Shown here: in pieces, positions 44,633 through 53,988 of the stretch
Layout: every line of letters starts with the position of its first letter
Position numbering within the stretch: the first letter of the stretch is position 1
NCBI GenBank assembly: GCA_934309475.1
Contig: CAKRDK010000003.1
Coordinates: 1-64,000, forward strand
Origin: an uncultured Roseburia sp.
Lineage (GTDB): Bacteria; Bacillota; Clostridia; Lachnospirales; Lachnospiraceae
Length of the DNA stretch: 64,000 bases
Reading direction: 5' to 3'
Program-made: the position numbers and the translations under genes
Notes under the pieces: generated by a model
Database searches by the model: none
What the model was told of the DNA's origin: nothing
The model's input: the letters and a program-made list of their open reading frames with translations, nothing else

Positions 44633-44707
44633 ATGAATTCCCCCTTCGCGTATCCGTCACTGTGACGACTGTTTTCGCTCTTTTTTATACTTTTATCTTA
44701 ACACAAA

Positions 44708-44732
44708 ACCGACGCATAGAAAATGCGTCGGT
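44708..44732 (-). terminator. Terminator of the hydratase gene
   Basis: ACCGACGCAT pairs with ATGCGTCGGT (10 bp, loop of 5), followed by TTTTG on the minus strand, 20 nt after the stop codon. Confidence 0.88.
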
Positions 44733-44751
44733 TCTTATTTTTTACAAAAAA

Positions 44752-47037
44752 TTATCCTCTGTAATAGTTAATCAGGCATCCTTTTAAGATGATTTCGCGT
44801 TCATCCTCTGTCAGGTCGCCCAACTGCAATGTAAATTCTTTCATTGCGCCGTCTTTTACGACATATGCTGTAATGTCATGTGCCTTCTCTTCCACTGCTT
44901 TGCGGATTCCCGGAATGAAAAGATAATCTAAATTCTGGAACGGAAGATCTCCTTTTTCAATCGTAAACGGAAGCATTCCCCAGTTAATCAGGTTCGAACG
45001 ATAACGTTTGGTTGCGTACTCATTCGCAATGTTTGCCCAGCCGCCGAGAACTTTCTGGCAGGAAGCTGCCTGCTCACGTGCAGAGCCGTCTCCCGGTTTC
45101 ACTGCAAAAATAGTGCTTCCGAAACCGATGTTGCTGTGGTTGACATCCGGGAACTGTCCCTTGATGACACCGATAACCGGTTTTAATTCCGGCACTGCCT
45201 CGGCTCCACATTCTCCGGCTTCGATTGCTTTCTGTGCTTTCTGAATCTCTTTTGCACGGCCTACATATTCCGGATCTTTTCTGGAAAGTGCAAACTCTGC
45301 CAATCCCAATGGATTCGAACGGAATGAGGATGTCTCTCCAGAAGGAATCAACTCATCGGTTGTGGTAACCGGATCATGAATCTCGGATACTACTTTTAAC
45401 ACCAAATTCTCAGGAAGGGCACTCATTGCCGGCCAGTCTTTGATGTTTGGTCCAAACTGAATCTCTACAGATGGGTCTGCTACACCCTTGCTGTCAAAGA
45501 CGCGGTTTGCATAAATATTTTTGTCAAAGAAGTATTTTGGCTTTGTGAAATCAACATCTACATCTGTAGCTGCTGTCAAGTAACCTTTGTTTGCCGCTGT
45601 TGCTGCAATGGAACGCGCATCCATAAGGGCAACGGACGCAACCTGTCCCTTCTGTACCTTAGAACCTTCACGGTTCGGGAAGTTTCTTGTGGAGTGACGA
45701 ATCGAAAATGCATTGTTTGCCGGTGTATCGCCTGCTCCGAAACATGGTCCGCAGAATGCGGTCTTAACGATTGCACCTGTCTCCATAAGGTCTGCAACGG
45801 CTCCGTTTTTCACAAGCTGCATGTAAATCGGTGTACTTGCAGGATATACACTTAATGTAAATTCGTCTGCACCGATGCTCTTTCCTCTTAAGATGTCTGC
45901 GGCATCACAGATATTTTCGTAACCACCGCCTGCACAGCCGGCAATCACACCCTGGTCAACATATAATCTTCCGTTGCGCACTTTGCTCTTTAAGTCTAAA
46001 TCCACCGCACCGTCAAAGCTGACCTGTGCTCTCTTTTCACAGTCATCTAAGATGTCCATGAGGTTTGCGTTGAGTTCCTCGATGGTGTATGTGTTGCTCG
46101 GATGGAATGGCATTGCAATCATCGGCTTAATCTGGCTTAAGTCAATCTCAATCATTCCGTCATAGTATGCCACATTTTCCGGATTTAATTCTTTGTAATC
46201 GCCGGTTCTTCCGTGAATGGTATAGAATTCTTTTACCTTATCATCGGTTCTCCAGATAGAAGAAAGGCATGTGGTCTCTGTTGTCATAACGTCCACGCCG
46301 ATTCGGAAATCTACGCTCAAGTTTGCAACACCTGGTCCTACGAACTCCATCACTTTATTTTTGACATAGCCCCTGTCAAAAACTTCTCCGATAATCGCAA
46401 GCGCAACGTCCTGTGGGCCGACACCCTTCTGTGGTGTTCCTGTCAGATATACGCCTACTACGCCCGGCATATCAATATCGTAAGTCTTGCTCAATAACTG
46501 TTTTACAAGCTCAGGTCCACCCTCTCCGACTGCCATCGTACCGAGTGCACCGTAACGTGTGTGGGAGTCAGAACCCAGAATCATCTGTCCGCCGCCTGCA
46601 AGCATCTCTCTTGCAAACTGGTGAATGACTGCCTGATGAGGTGGCACGTAAACACCGCCGTATTTTTTCGCGCAGGTAAGTCCAAACATGTGGTCATCTT
46701 CGTTGATGGTTCCGCCTACTGCACATAAGCTGTTGTGGCAGTTCGTCAACACGTATGGAATCGGGAATTTCTCCAATCCTGACGCTCTTGCTGTCTGAAT
46801 TATACCTACAAATGTAATATCATGGGAAGTCAGCTTATCAAATTTAATCTGAAGCTTGTCCATATTTCCCGATGTATTGTGCTCTTTTAAAATTCCATAG
46901 GCAATTGTTCCCTCAGATGCCTGCTCCTTGGTTACCTCTCTGCCTGTCTTACTCTTTATGATTGCCGCTGCTTCTGCGGAATCAGCAACTAACTCGGTTC
47001 CGTTTACTAAGTAAACGCCGCTATCGTATAATTTCAT
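44752..47037 (-). CDS. Aconitase-superfamily hydratase (YbhJ-like)
   Basis: 761 aa from the ATG of [11 protein letters not shown], which has AAGGAAC upstream. It has the aconitase domain layout: [19 protein letters not shown], and the cluster-binding cysteines in [14 protein letters not shown] and [11 protein letters not shown], which should hold a 4Fe-4S cluster. The swivel domain at the C-terminus has [23 protein letters not shown] sequence. It dehydrates/rehydrates a hydroxy-acid; the exact substrate is not clear, and the protein is distinct from AcnA, AcnB and LeuC. Monocistronic, with its own promoter and terminator. Confidence 0.9.
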   Translation of the reverse strand: MKLYDSGVYLVNGTELVADSAEAAAIIKSKTGREVTKEQASEGTIAYGILKEHNTSGNMDKLQIKFDKLTSHDITFVGIIQTARASGLEKFPIPYVLTNCHNSLCAVGGTINEDDHMFGLTCAKKYGGVYVPPHQAVIHQFAREMLAGGGQMILGSDSHTRYGALGTMAVGEGGPELVKQLLSKTYDIDMPGVVGVYLTGTPQKGVGPQDVALAIIGEVFDRGYVKNKVMEFVGPGVANLSVDFRIGVDVMTTETTCLSSIWRTDDKVKEFYTIHGRTGDYKELNPENVAYYDGMIEIDLSQIKPMIAMPFHPSNTYTIEELNANLMDILDDCEKRAQVSFDGAVDLDLKSKVRNGRLYVDQGVIAGCAGGGYENICDAADILRGKSIGADEFTLSVYPASTPIYMQLVKNGAVADLMETGAIVKTAFCGPCFGAGDTPANNAFSIRHSTRNFPNREGSKVQKGQVASVALMDARSIAATAANKGYLTAATDVDVDFTKPKYFFDKNIYANRVFDSKGVADPSVEIQFGPNIKDWPAMSALPENLVLKVVSEIHDPVTTTDELIPSGETSSFRSNPLGLAEFALSRKDPEYVGRAKEIQKAQKAIEAGECGAEAVPELKPVIGVIKGQFPDVNHSNIGFGSTIFAVKPGDGSAREQAASCQKVLGGWANIANEYATKRYRSNLINWGMLPFTIEKGDLPFQNLDYLFIPGIRKAVEEKAHDITAYVVKDGAMKEFTLQLGDLTEDEREIILKGCLINYYRG

Positions 47038-47114
47038 ATCTGTTCCTTCCCTTTCTTTCATACATTCAACTCGTTATCCGGACATGCCTTCCGACATTGT
47101 CCCTATGGTTACGA

Positions 47115-47143
47115 ATTATAATGGGAAAACCCTTAAAAATCAA
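47115..47143 (-). promoter_or_regulatory. Sigma-A promoter of the hydratase gene
   Basis: TTGATT, 17 bp, TATAAT on the minus strand, about 80 bp upstream of the ATG at 47037. Confidence 0.82.
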
Positions 47144-47192
47144 GCACTTTTCCACGCTAAATCGTAAAATTCGTATATTTATACAGCACACA

Positions 47193-47226
47193 AAAAAATC
47201 TGAACGGTATTTTGTTCAGATTTTTT
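47193..47226 (-). terminator. Terminator closing the bacteriocin-like island
   Basis: AAAAAATCTGAAC pairs with GTTCAGATTTTTT across 8 nt, with the U tract in the 3-prime arm. It lies 11 nt after the last small gene of the island. Confidence 0.9.
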
Positions 47227-47237
47227 CTCATTTTATT

Positions 47238-47414
47238 TCATTGTTTTGGGTGTCTGAAACAGACGCCGCGGATTCCCCAGAACAGGAAACCTAACATCAT
47301 TGCCATCATGCAATAACCAAGTCTTACACTTCCGATTTCAGCCAGATACAATACCGCAAAAAGAACCGTTACGGCTGAACATGCTGCTGCTAATATTGTC
47401 ACTATTGTTTTCAT
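47238..47414 (-). CDS. Two-TM peptide, 58 aa
   Basis: Starts MKTIVTILAAACSAVTVLFA; two hydrophobic segments with a short basic C-terminus (GIRGVCFRHPKQ). GGGAGG lies 6 nt before the ATG. It is not recognised by sequence. As the last gene of the island, next to other tiny membrane proteins and an immunity-like protein, it is a candidate immunity or accessory peptide (inference). Confidence 0.7.
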   Translation of the reverse strand: MKTIVTILAAACSAVTVLFAVLYLAEIGSVRLGYCMMAMMLGFLFWGIRGVCFRHPKQ

Positions 47415-47430
47415 CTGTTACCTCCCTTTT

Positions 47431-47640
47431 TCAAAACCACGAACATGGGCCATCCAGTGCAAAGAAAAACCAGTCTCTGAATTTTTCAGAGCAGATGCAC
47501 ATCCCAATTGTTCCAATGAGTGAAAAACATACCCCGACTGTTGCGAGTAAAAATCCACCATCTACAACTGTAAGTTCTAAGATTAAGGATACATATCCGA
47601 TGATTGCGATTGCGGTTAGAAAAATTTTGCGTTTCTTCAT
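47431..47640 (-). CDS. Two-TM small membrane protein, 69 aa
   Basis: MKKRKIFLTAIAIIGYVSLI begins a basic start and first helix; a second helix (LLATVGVCFSLIGTIGMCI) follows, and the tail ends in a Cys/Trp-rich FFFALDGPCSWF. GGGAGAGG precedes the ATG. Function unknown; tightly packed between its small neighbours. Confidence 0.7.
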   Translation of the reverse strand: MKKRKIFLTAIAIIGYVSLILELTVVDGGFLLATVGVCFSLIGTIGMCICSEKFRDWFFFALDGPCSWF

Positions 47641-47682
47641 GGCCTCTCCCTTCTCATTTTTATTGATTTGCCCTGGCGTACT

Positions 47683-47871
47683 TTATTTTCTCTTTAAAAT
47701 CACCAATGAAGTCCCGGCTAAAAGAATACCTGCTACCGTAACTATGATGGATACGATATTTTGTGCTGTCTGGTTCGCCTGAAACAAAACTTTCGCTACC
47801 CCAAAAGCATTGTAAACGCATAAAAATCCACCTATCAGTAATACACCTGATAATACCTGACGTTTTTTCAT
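47683..47871 (-). CDS. Two-TM small membrane protein, 62 aa
   Basis: MKKRQVLSGVLLIGGFLCVY, then a short loop with VLFQANQTAQN and a second helix ending in KRK. I use the ATG of MKKRQ because the upstream GTG leaves no room for a Shine-Dalgarno. Similar in layout to the two genes after it; function unknown. Confidence 0.7.
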   Translation of the reverse strand: MKKRQVLSGVLLIGGFLCVYNAFGVAKVLFQANQTAQNIVSIIVTVAGILLAGTSLVILKRK

Positions 47872-47888
47872 GTGACTTCTCACCTTCC

Positions 47889-48530
47889 CTAATTCTTTGT
47901 CTTCTCGTATTGCTCTTCTTTCTCCTGCTGGGTCGGATTGCCTGTGGCTGCATCAAGTCCTTCCGGCAGATATTCCTCCGGCACATATTCTTCATATGCG
48001 ATATCCATTCCATAACCCGGAAAAATCATCTCAACATAGATAATGCGTGATACCCCGTCTGTAATTGCATATACAAAGCCCTCGTCATCCGCATTCATCG
48101 CCAAAACCTCATAATCTGCAAAACCGGTTGCGCCATAGTTCCCAACATAATCTGTAGATGCATATTCGCCGAGGCGCATTGTCTCCTCTGCATAATCCGA
48201 CTCAGTATAATCAACTACAAGACATCCAAGATAATTGGCATCCCATGGACTGTATGACATCATAAAATAATCCTGCACATCCATTCTGTCTGTTATCTCT
48301 TCCGGCCAGATTTCATCCATTCCTCTTGCGCTGAAATTGTCGATGGCGTCATCACCGCTTCGCTGTCTGTCATACTCGTTTACATCTGTGCAAATCTCCT
48401 CTGATGTCTTGGCACTTATAGAAATATATGCTGTAATTCCTGCATAAATCAGTGCCACCAACATACCAAATGCCAGAATCACGATTCCTATTTTGTTTCC
48501 GAGCCTTCTGCCTGTGGTTGCCTTATTCAT
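47889..48530 (-). CDS. Membrane-anchored protein, immunity-like paralogue 3
   Basis: 213 aa. One N-terminal membrane helix (IGIVILAFGMLVALIYAGIT) and an extracytoplasmic domain of about 170 residues. It is about 70 percent identical by eye to the 212-aa protein at 54474-55112: both contain SGDDAIDNFSARGMDEIWPE, ADDEGFVYAITDG and FPGYGMDIAYE. It is a distant relative of the 184-aa protein at 53422. The family is not recognised. Two of the three copies follow a precursor peptide gene, which suggests self-protection; this copy has no precursor directly upstream. Confidence 0.78.
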   Translation of the reverse strand: MNKATTGRRLGNKIGIVILAFGMLVALIYAGITAYISISAKTSEEICTDVNEYDRQRSGDDAIDNFSARGMDEIWPEEITDRMDVQDYFMMSYSPWDANYLGCLVVDYTESDYAEETMRLGEYASTDYVGNYGATGFADYEVLAMNADDEGFVYAITDGVSRIIYVEMIFPGYGMDIAYEEYVPEEYLPEGLDAATGNPTQQEKEEQYEKTKN

Positions 48531-48563
48531 GTTTGTTTTTCTCTCCTTTTCCTATTTTCATAT

Positions 48564-49982
48564 TTACCAGAACCAGTATCTTCTTTTTCCTACAATATAA
48601 ATTCCGCCTGCAAGAAGAACCATTGCGCATCCCCCGCCGACTAACGCCTTCTTCACATACAATCCCCTCACTTTTTCTGTTGTAAGGAGATAAATTCCTG
48701 CTGTATCAATTTCCAAATATTTTGTATCTGAAACTGAAAGTTCCTGGTATGCCTCTTTTTCATCATTATACAAATAAAGATATTTTTCATTTGTAACTTT
48801 TGGATTTAAATCTATCCTTATTTTTCCGCATAATTTTTGACCATTATTGACACAAAAGGAAAATCCATTTTCATTCTCCAAAAAAACAAGTTCTGTATAT
48901 AGTTCATTGTCTGTATTGACAATATCATCCCCATTTAAGTATATCGTGTAGTCCTCTGATGTAATTATAATCTTCTTTTTATTTTCATACAAATATTTCA
49001 GTATCTCTGATGTCAGTACCGGATAATCTGTGACACTAACAATTTCAGAGATTTCCGTTTCCTGCCCTAAATTCCCCTGCTGCATTTCTTCCTCTTCTTC
49101 AACCGCACCTCCATTTTCATTGACAATAACGGTAACCGACACCTGCAAATCACCATTTGAAACAATAATCGCCGTATTTCCACTTTTCTTTGCCGCAATA
49201 TTTCCTGTACCTGATACCGTTGCAACGTCGCTGTTCAATGACTTATATGTCATACCAGCGGGTGCTCCCTCCGGCTGCACATTTGAAACAAGCTGAAATG
49301 TATCACCCGGTTTCATAATACGATAATCACTATTTAATACGATTTCTGTAGTTGCAATTTTTACGGTAATTGGAATCTGCTTCGTAACGCCACCTGCCGT
49401 TGCGGTAATCACAACCTGTCCCGGTGCAATTCCTTTTACTTCTCCGGAGGAATTTACCGTTGCAATCTGAGTATTGGATGACTGAAAACTTACTGTCTGC
49501 TCTGTTGCATCGGATGGTAACACCGTTGCACTCAAGGTCAATGTAGCATCTACATTCAATTCTTCATCATAATTCCCAATTTCAATATCAGTAACCGAAA
49601 TCACCTCTTCTTCTGTTTCCGCCTCTTCTGACACCGTTAAATAAAATGCCTCCGTTACTTCCCCACACGTTACGCTAATTTGTGTTGTTCCAATATTTAC
49701 TGCCGTGATTCTCCCCATCCCATTTATTGTAGCAACACCTGTATCCGCGGATTGATATGTCAACGTTTGATTTGTTGCTGTCGCCGGAAGAACCGTAACC
49801 GTCAACAGCTGCTTGTCCCCTATTGTCATTTCGCTCTGATAATCCCCCAAATCCAGTTCCGTTACTGTGACTTCTTCCACATCGCTTTCTTCCTCTGTCT
49901 CCTGTGATAGTTCTGCCGCCCTGCAATAAATTCCGGGCAACATCAAAACCACTGCCAGACAACATAGTAAAATTTTTTTCAT
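48564..49982 (-). CDS. Secreted Big_2-repeat surface protein
   Basis: About 472 aa. Signal peptide MKKILLCCLAVVLMLPGIYC, three bacterial Ig-like group 2 domains (YQSADTGVATINGMGRITAV; FQSSNTQIATVNSSGEVKGI; YKSLNSDVATVSGTGNIAAK), a further domain, and a C-terminal membrane helix with a short basic tail. There is no LPxTG motif. I use the second ATG of MMKKI, 6 nt after AGGAG; the frame is open to 50000, where ATGA overlaps the end of the HlyD gene. It is probably surface-displayed; its role in a peptide-export operon is unclear. Confidence 0.88.
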   Translation of the reverse strand: MKKILLCCLAVVLMLPGIYCRAAELSQETEEESDVEEVTVTELDLGDYQSEMTIGDKQLLTVTVLPATATNQTLTYQSADTGVATINGMGRITAVNIGTTQISVTCGEVTEAFYLTVSEEAETEEEVISVTDIEIGNYDEELNVDATLTLSATVLPSDATEQTVSFQSSNTQIATVNSSGEVKGIAPGQVVITATAGGVTKQIPITVKIATTEIVLNSDYRIMKPGDTFQLVSNVQPEGAPAGMTYKSLNSDVATVSGTGNIAAKKSGNTAIIVSNGDLQVSVTVIVNENGGAVEEEEEMQQGNLGQETEISEIVSVTDYPVLTSEILKYLYENKKKIIITSEDYTIYLNGDDIVNTDNELYTELVFLENENGFSFCVNNGQKLCGKIRIDLNPKVTNEKYLYLYNDEKEAYQELSVSDTKYLEIDTAGIYLLTTEKVRGLYVKKALVGGGCAMVLLAGGIYIVGKRRYWFW

Positions 49983-49996
49983 CATCTTCTCCTGTA

Positions 49997-51125
49997 TCAT
50001 CTTGTCAACAACCCAAGTTTCTCTAAAACATAATTAAAGTACGTGACTTCATCGTATGTAATTCTTGCCTCCACCGTCATTCCATTTGATAAATTTACCT
50101 TTTTTCCACTTTTGCTTACAACATAATCTTCTCCCGGCTCTACCTTAATCTTAAAAAGCAGAGCTGGAGCTTCCATTCTCTCCTTCTATCGAAGTTACAT
50201 TGCTGTCAATATTTTTCACCGTGCCCGAGATATTCCCATACACCGACTGCACCAATCCATCCACTGCAAGCTCCACTTTGTCTCCCTCTTCCATGCGTGC
50301 CATATCTGCCGTACTGACATATGCCTCAATCAAAACCTCTGCATTTTCCGGTGTAATTGTTCCTACCGCCGACCCTGTCTGTACTACCATTCCACTTTTA
50401 TAATCTGCTAACAGGTGCAATATCCCACTACTTGCCGCCTTAACACCATATTCATCCTGTCCACTTCCAATTGCCGACAGTTGAGCATTTATCGCATCTA
50501 TCTGCGTTTGTGCCTCCTTCACCATGTTTTCTGCTGACTGTATTGCTGAATAATAAATTTCTGAGATTTTCCCCTGATTTTTTTCCAACTCATTCTCAAT
50601 TTGTTCGTCTGAATAACCATATGCCTGATACATACTCGCATCAAATGCATTTTGTGTCACCTGTGCCTTGTATGCTTCAAATGTACTGTAATACAATTCA
50701 TCCTCCGCCTCAGATGCATCAAAATAATTGGTATCATCTTTTATTGACTGAACCAGTCGTTCTGATTGTTCTTTCTGTTTTTCATAAGACTGTCTGCTCT
50801 CCTCTAGCTGCTCCTCCTGTACATTGTAATCCGTGCTCTTAATTGTAAACAGAACCTCCCCCTCTTCCACCAGTTTTCCTTCCTCTAAATAGCATTGTTC
50901 TATTTCTCCTGTATAAACCGGCATTACATAACTAGAATCACGATTTGTCACGGTTCCCTGCGTAATTATCATATATGGTTTTTTCGCATAAATACTCCAG
51001 ATTATAACTCCGGCAAGCGAACATGTGATAATCAGCAACAGTATAAAGCCAAATGCCGGAAGCTTTTTTTCAAAGAGAAGTCTGCTGTCTCTTAGCTGCT
51101 CCATTGTTTTTATCTGCTTACTCAT
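49997..51125 (-). pseudogene. HlyD-family export adaptor with one frameshift near its end
   Basis: Residues 1-324 read normally: a membrane helix (FGFILLLIITCSLAGVIIWS), a biotinyl-lipoyl half (VMPVYTGEIEQCYLEEGKLV), coiled coil, and the returning barrel SSGILHLLADYKSGMVVQTG. The frame then stops after SSSSAF. Removing one base from the A5 run at 50153-50157 restores AFKIKVEPGEDYVV... up to LEKLGLLTR and a stop overlapping the next gene, giving 375 aa. HlyD proteins bridge C39-type ABC exporters to the outside. The lesion is either natural, phase-variable or a sequencing error; the truncated protein lacks only the last 50 residues. Confidence 0.85.
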
Positions 51126-51143
51126 TTGTTCTCAAAAACCCCT

Positions 51144-51365
51144 TTACTTCTCGTATTTAATTTTCCTATACCTTTTCAAATTAATAATCACCAAAAGAAG
51201 CGATACACACATCAATACCACACTCATCAATAAAGACATTTCTACTATCCCTATGTCCACGCTCCCCTTATAACCCATTATTCCTAATATAACTGTCACT
51301 ATTCCAGCTAAAACAGTAATAACACCTAACACACCTTGTAAAATAATTAATGTTCTTTTACCCAT
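51144..51365 (-). CDS. Two-TM small membrane protein, 73 aa
   Basis: MGKRTLIILQGVLGVITVLA, a loop with GYKGSVDIGIVEMS, then a second helix and a basic tail (NLKRYRKIKYEK). GGAGG lies 5 nt before the ATG. The frame runs on upstream to 51686 but that part belongs to the broken gene before it. It lies just before the HlyD gene; function unknown. Confidence 0.72.
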   Translation of the reverse strand: MGKRTLIILQGVLGVITVLAGIVTVILGIMGYKGSVDIGIVEMSLLMSVVLMCVSLLLVIINLKRYRKIKYEK

Positions 51366-51741
51366 ATCAGCCTCCACAATTTGTATATTAGATTCACTCC
51401 TAGCGGTGTAATTATAGCTACAACTATGATTGCTCCTAGCATTACCACTTGCTCTAAATGCATCCAGAATTCTTCTACCAAGATTATAACTAATCCTACC
51501 AGGCACATCACAGATGCAGCACCCTATGATTTTAAAGAAGGCTTTTGAATTTCCATTCGCTTTTGTAGTTGTAGCAATATAATTTAATGCACAAAAAATA
51601 AATATTGTTCCAAATACAGATGAGTTCAAAAAAACCTTCGAACAACACAGTGAAGCAATCGCTAAAATCAATAATCTTAAAAACACATCGTCACGCTATC
51701 CAGCACTACACCACCAACAATCATTATAGAACAAATATCAT
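51347..51741 (-). pseudogene. Broken multi-TM membrane protein gene
   Basis: Reads as one four-helix protein only if shifts are allowed. One frame gives LRLLILAIASLCCSKVFLNS ... KAFFKIIG. After the G3 run (plus 51522-51524), another gives AASVMCLVGLVIILVEEFWM ... LIYKLWRLIWVKEH. Before the T5 run (plus 51679-51683) a third frame gives MIVGGVVLDSVTMCF. At least two small indels are needed. It could be a lost immunity or accessory gene. Confidence 0.65.
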
Positions 51742-51748
51742 TTTTTCC

Positions 51749-52201
51749 TCATAATATATCTCCTCGTAATATGTCATACAACTTTATAATGTCCCCGCTT
51801 TTATTATCTGGATTCATTTTTAAAGCTGAATCAAAATGACATTGTCCAGATGTTGTACAAATTGTTAAACGATACCCTATTACTTCCAGCCATTTTCCAC
51901 CATACATTACTTCCCTTATGGATACTTTTTCTATTTTGTCTCTTTCTATTTTGTGGACTTTCTTATTTATTTTTATATAAATATTCTTTCTATCTGTTTC
52001 AATTACTGCTGTAAAATCTCTGTTAAAAAATGGCTGCTGCACGATATAACCATATACGCCCAAACTTATGATTAACAACAGCCCTATCATTTTTCCACTC
52101 TTAACAAGAACTCCAGGCATTATTGCAGAAAGTATACAAATACAAAATAAACAAAATTTTTTAGCTCTCCATTTTCCAAAATTATTTAATGTAATTATCA
52201 T
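51749..52201 (-). CDS. Two-TM protein with bPH-like domain, candidate immunity protein
   Basis: 150 aa. A two-helix hairpin (FCLFCICILSAIMPGVLV; MIGLLLIISLGVYGYIV) is followed by a domain of about 90 residues (RDFTAVIETDRKNIYIKINK, then KVSIREVMYGGKWLEVIGYR) with a strand pattern like bacterial PH domains. It is directly downstream of the 134-aa precursor gene, separated by a strong stem-loop, which fits an immunity role (inference). A remnant of a second copy lies at 54352-54429. Confidence 0.75.
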   Translation of the reverse strand: MIITLNNFGKWRAKKFCLFCICILSAIMPGVLVKSGKMIGLLLIISLGVYGYIVQQPFFNRDFTAVIETDRKNIYIKINKKVHKIERDKIEKVSIREVMYGGKWLEVIGYRLTICTTSGQCHFDSALKMNPDNKSGDIIKLYDILRGDIL

Positions 52202-52216
52202 AGTTGCTCTCCTTAA

Positions 52217-52253
52217 GCTACTTGAATTCAGAAATGTTCTGAATTCAAGTAGC
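52217..52253 (-). other. Intercistronic stem-loop, precursor 3 / bPH gene
   Basis: GCTACTTGAATTCAG pairs perfectly with CTGAATTCAAGTAGC (15 bp, 7-nt loop). It lies after the precursor stop and 14 nt before the next ATG. There is no U run on the minus strand, so it looks like an RNA-stabilising or attenuating element. Confidence 0.85.
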
Positions 52254-52262
52254 CTTTTCTTC

Positions 52263-52667
52263 CTACAACGTTATATTTCCATCTAGGTTTTTATCCCATG
52301 CATCCCATACTGTCGCTATCATCCCTCCCAACGATGTCATTCCTAACACAGTTCCTATAATCCCAATTTTACTTGTTACATATGAACCTAATCCTGTTTG
52401 CAGTACTTTGCTTTTTAGTACCTTACCAATAATTTTTGATCCAACCGATTTTGTAACCCCATTACATAATTTTGAAATGCCGCTTCCCATCAACCATCCA
52501 ATTGCACTTACATTCCAAATTCCTAATGCTGATAAGCCGACATCTATTGCTGCTCCGACTATCCATGAAGAAACTTTTATGCTTCCTTCCACATAAGTCA
52601 TTTCCTCTTCATCCATTACTACATAATTACTCGGCATCACCAATGCCCCTTCGTAACACATATCCAT
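52263..52667 (-). CDS. Precursor peptide 3, glycine-rich hydrophobic bacteriocin-like
   Basis: 134 aa. The leader MDMCYEGALVMPSNYVVM then DEEEMTYVEGS matches the leader pattern of the other two precursors, with GS replacing GG at the cut site. The predicted mature part, about 105 residues, is rich in Gly, Ser, Ile and Val with amphipathic helices (AAIDVGLSALGIWNVSAIGW; IGIIGTVLGMTSLGGMIA), as in pore-forming class II bacteriocins. AGGAG lies 9 nt before the ATG. A palindrome is present about 25 bp upstream. Export by the C39 transporter at 55668 is expected. Confidence 0.75.
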   Translation of the reverse strand: MDMCYEGALVMPSNYVVMDEEEMTYVEGSIKVSSWIVGAAIDVGLSALGIWNVSAIGWLMGSGISKLCNGVTKSVGSKIIGKVLKSKVLQTGLGSYVTSKIGIIGTVLGMTSLGGMIATVWDAWDKNLDGNITL

Positions 52668-52691
52668 CTGTACCTTCTCCTACATTTTTAT

Positions 52692-52717
52692 TTTTCACCG
52701 TTTGCAACCAGTGAAAA
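52692..52717 (-). promoter_or_regulatory. Palindrome upstream of precursor 3
   Basis: A 26-bp hyphenated palindrome: TTTTCAC and GTGAAAA arms around a TTGCAA centre. On the minus strand it contains GGTTGCAAACGG, also found upstream of precursor 1. Confidence 0.6.
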
Positions 52718-52800
52718 GTTGTATATGTAAATCTATAGATTAACACCTATTTTCTTCCCTGTTTTCTGTATCATCTTCTTTTGAACATACCATGTTTTCT

Positions 52801-53271
52801 TTATTTTCTCGGCACAAAAACATCTGCCGTCATACAATTTTCCTCCAGGTTGTTATCCAAAAAAATTGTGTAATTGTAATCTTCTAGTAAAATATCATTT
52901 TCAAATGCTTCCAGATGAATCTTATCATAAGCATACTTTAAGAACACCTCTGGACCTGTATATCTGCAATATAACGCATTGGGAACCCGAATTACTGACT
53001 CCATACTATACGGCTGTGTCACATTATGGATATAATTATTGCATTGCAACATTACAATAATTTCCAAATCGACTTCATTGTTTTCATTCAAAGTTGTCCT
53101 TGTATATTGAATAAGCGGGCCAATCTGCATTGCACCCTTAGTTTTGATATATGACTGCATCTGCTCTATGACTACTTGCAAATCAAAATCTTTATCCTCT
53201 AATAAAATCTTATATTTTAAAACATTATTGAGTTTTAATGTCTTATTGTCATTATATTGTAATTTATTCAT
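52801..53271 (-). CDS. GyrI-like (AraC effector-binding fold) protein
   Basis: 156 aa stand-alone protein, no membrane segment. The pattern MQIGPLIQYTRTTLNENNEV, NALYCRYTGPEVFLKYAYDK, a Tyr-rich segment and the ending CMTADVFVPRK fit the GyrI-like small-molecule-binding fold, in which two similar halves form a ligand cleft. Such proteins can bind or break down toxic compounds. It lies inside the island between precursor 3 and immunity-like protein 2. The fold call is by eye. Confidence 0.65.
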   Translation of the reverse strand: MNKLQYNDNKTLKLNNVLKYKILLEDKDFDLQVVIEQMQSYIKTKGAMQIGPLIQYTRTTLNENNEVDLEIIVMLQCNNYIHNVTQPYSMESVIRVPNALYCRYTGPEVFLKYAYDKIHLEAFENDILLEDYNYTIFLDNNLEENCMTADVFVPRK

Positions 53272-53378
53272 ATAACTTCCTCCCGAACATTTTGCGACAA
53301 TGGAATGTCTTCTCCTCTCGCAATGTACTTGGGCAAAAATTTTCTTAGATTCTAAAAGCTATCTCTATTAAATTTTCG

Positions 53379-53412
53379 CTGTAGTGTATCGTATTGCCAT
53401 GATACACTACAG
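53379..53412 (-). other. Stem-loop downstream of immunity-like gene 2
   Basis: CTGTAGTGTATC pairs with GATACACTACAG (12 bp perfect, 10-nt loop), 9 nt after the stop codon of the 184-aa gene. No U run follows. Confidence 0.75.
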
Positions 53413-53421
53413 TTTATGTCT

Positions 53422-53976
53422 CTAATAAATACTAAAATTAACTTTCGAGTCTCCTGTATAAGTAATGTCATCCATAAAATCATCTGGCAGATACTCTTTC
53501 GAAAATCTTAATCCCAAAAACCAGTTTGGATAAATTCCTTGTGTATTAACATATACAATACTCTTCTCCTCTTCCATCACCAGTGCATATTCATAGCTGG
53601 ATGAAAAATTATACATCGTAACATATGCCGGATAATTAAAATGGTCATTATCCTCTCTGATTCCAGTTATTTCTTTTAAACGCGATAATTCTTCTTCAAA
53701 TTCTTGTTCTGGGTAAGTACATTTTAAATAGACTTCACAAGTTGGATCCATAAAGGTATCCATTGTTAAATAATAATATGATACGTCTTTTGCATTTCCA
53801 TCTAACTCCTTCGGAAAAATTGACAGCTTGCTATATCCACAATACGAGCTAAACTCACCATACTTATCAACATTTGTCAATCCCTTAAAAAGGAAAAACG
53901 GTACCAATACAAGAAGAAGAATTACTATTAAAATTCCCGCTGCAATAGCTAAAATAATTATTTTTTTCTTGCTCAT
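53422..53976 (-). CDS. Membrane-anchored protein, immunity-like paralogue 2
   Basis: 184 aa. One N-terminal helix (IIILAIAAGILIVILLLVLV) and an external domain. It aligns along its length with the 212- and 213-aa proteins: CEVYLKCTYPEQEFEEELSR against YLGCLVVDYTESDYAEETMR, and KEYLPDDFMDD against EEYLPEGLD. It starts 12 bp after the stop of precursor 2, so the pair is probably co-translated. Function unknown; immunity is inferred from position. Confidence 0.75.
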   Translation of the reverse strand: MSKKKIIILAIAAGILIVILLLVLVPFFLFKGLTNVDKYGEFSSYCGYSKLSIFPKELDGNAKDVSYYYLTMDTFMDPTCEVYLKCTYPEQEFEEELSRLKEITGIREDNDHFNYPAYVTMYNFSSSYEYALVMEEEKSIVYVNTQGIYPNWFLGLRFSKEYLPDDFMDDITYTGDSKVNFSIY

Positions 53977-53988
53977 TTACTCCCCCAA

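Noticed and set aside
51144..51686. Single 180-aa protein over this span
   Set aside because: Its middle part switches from membrane-like to nonsense sequence. The span is better read as a broken TM gene plus a separate 73-aa gene with its own Shine-Dalgarno.
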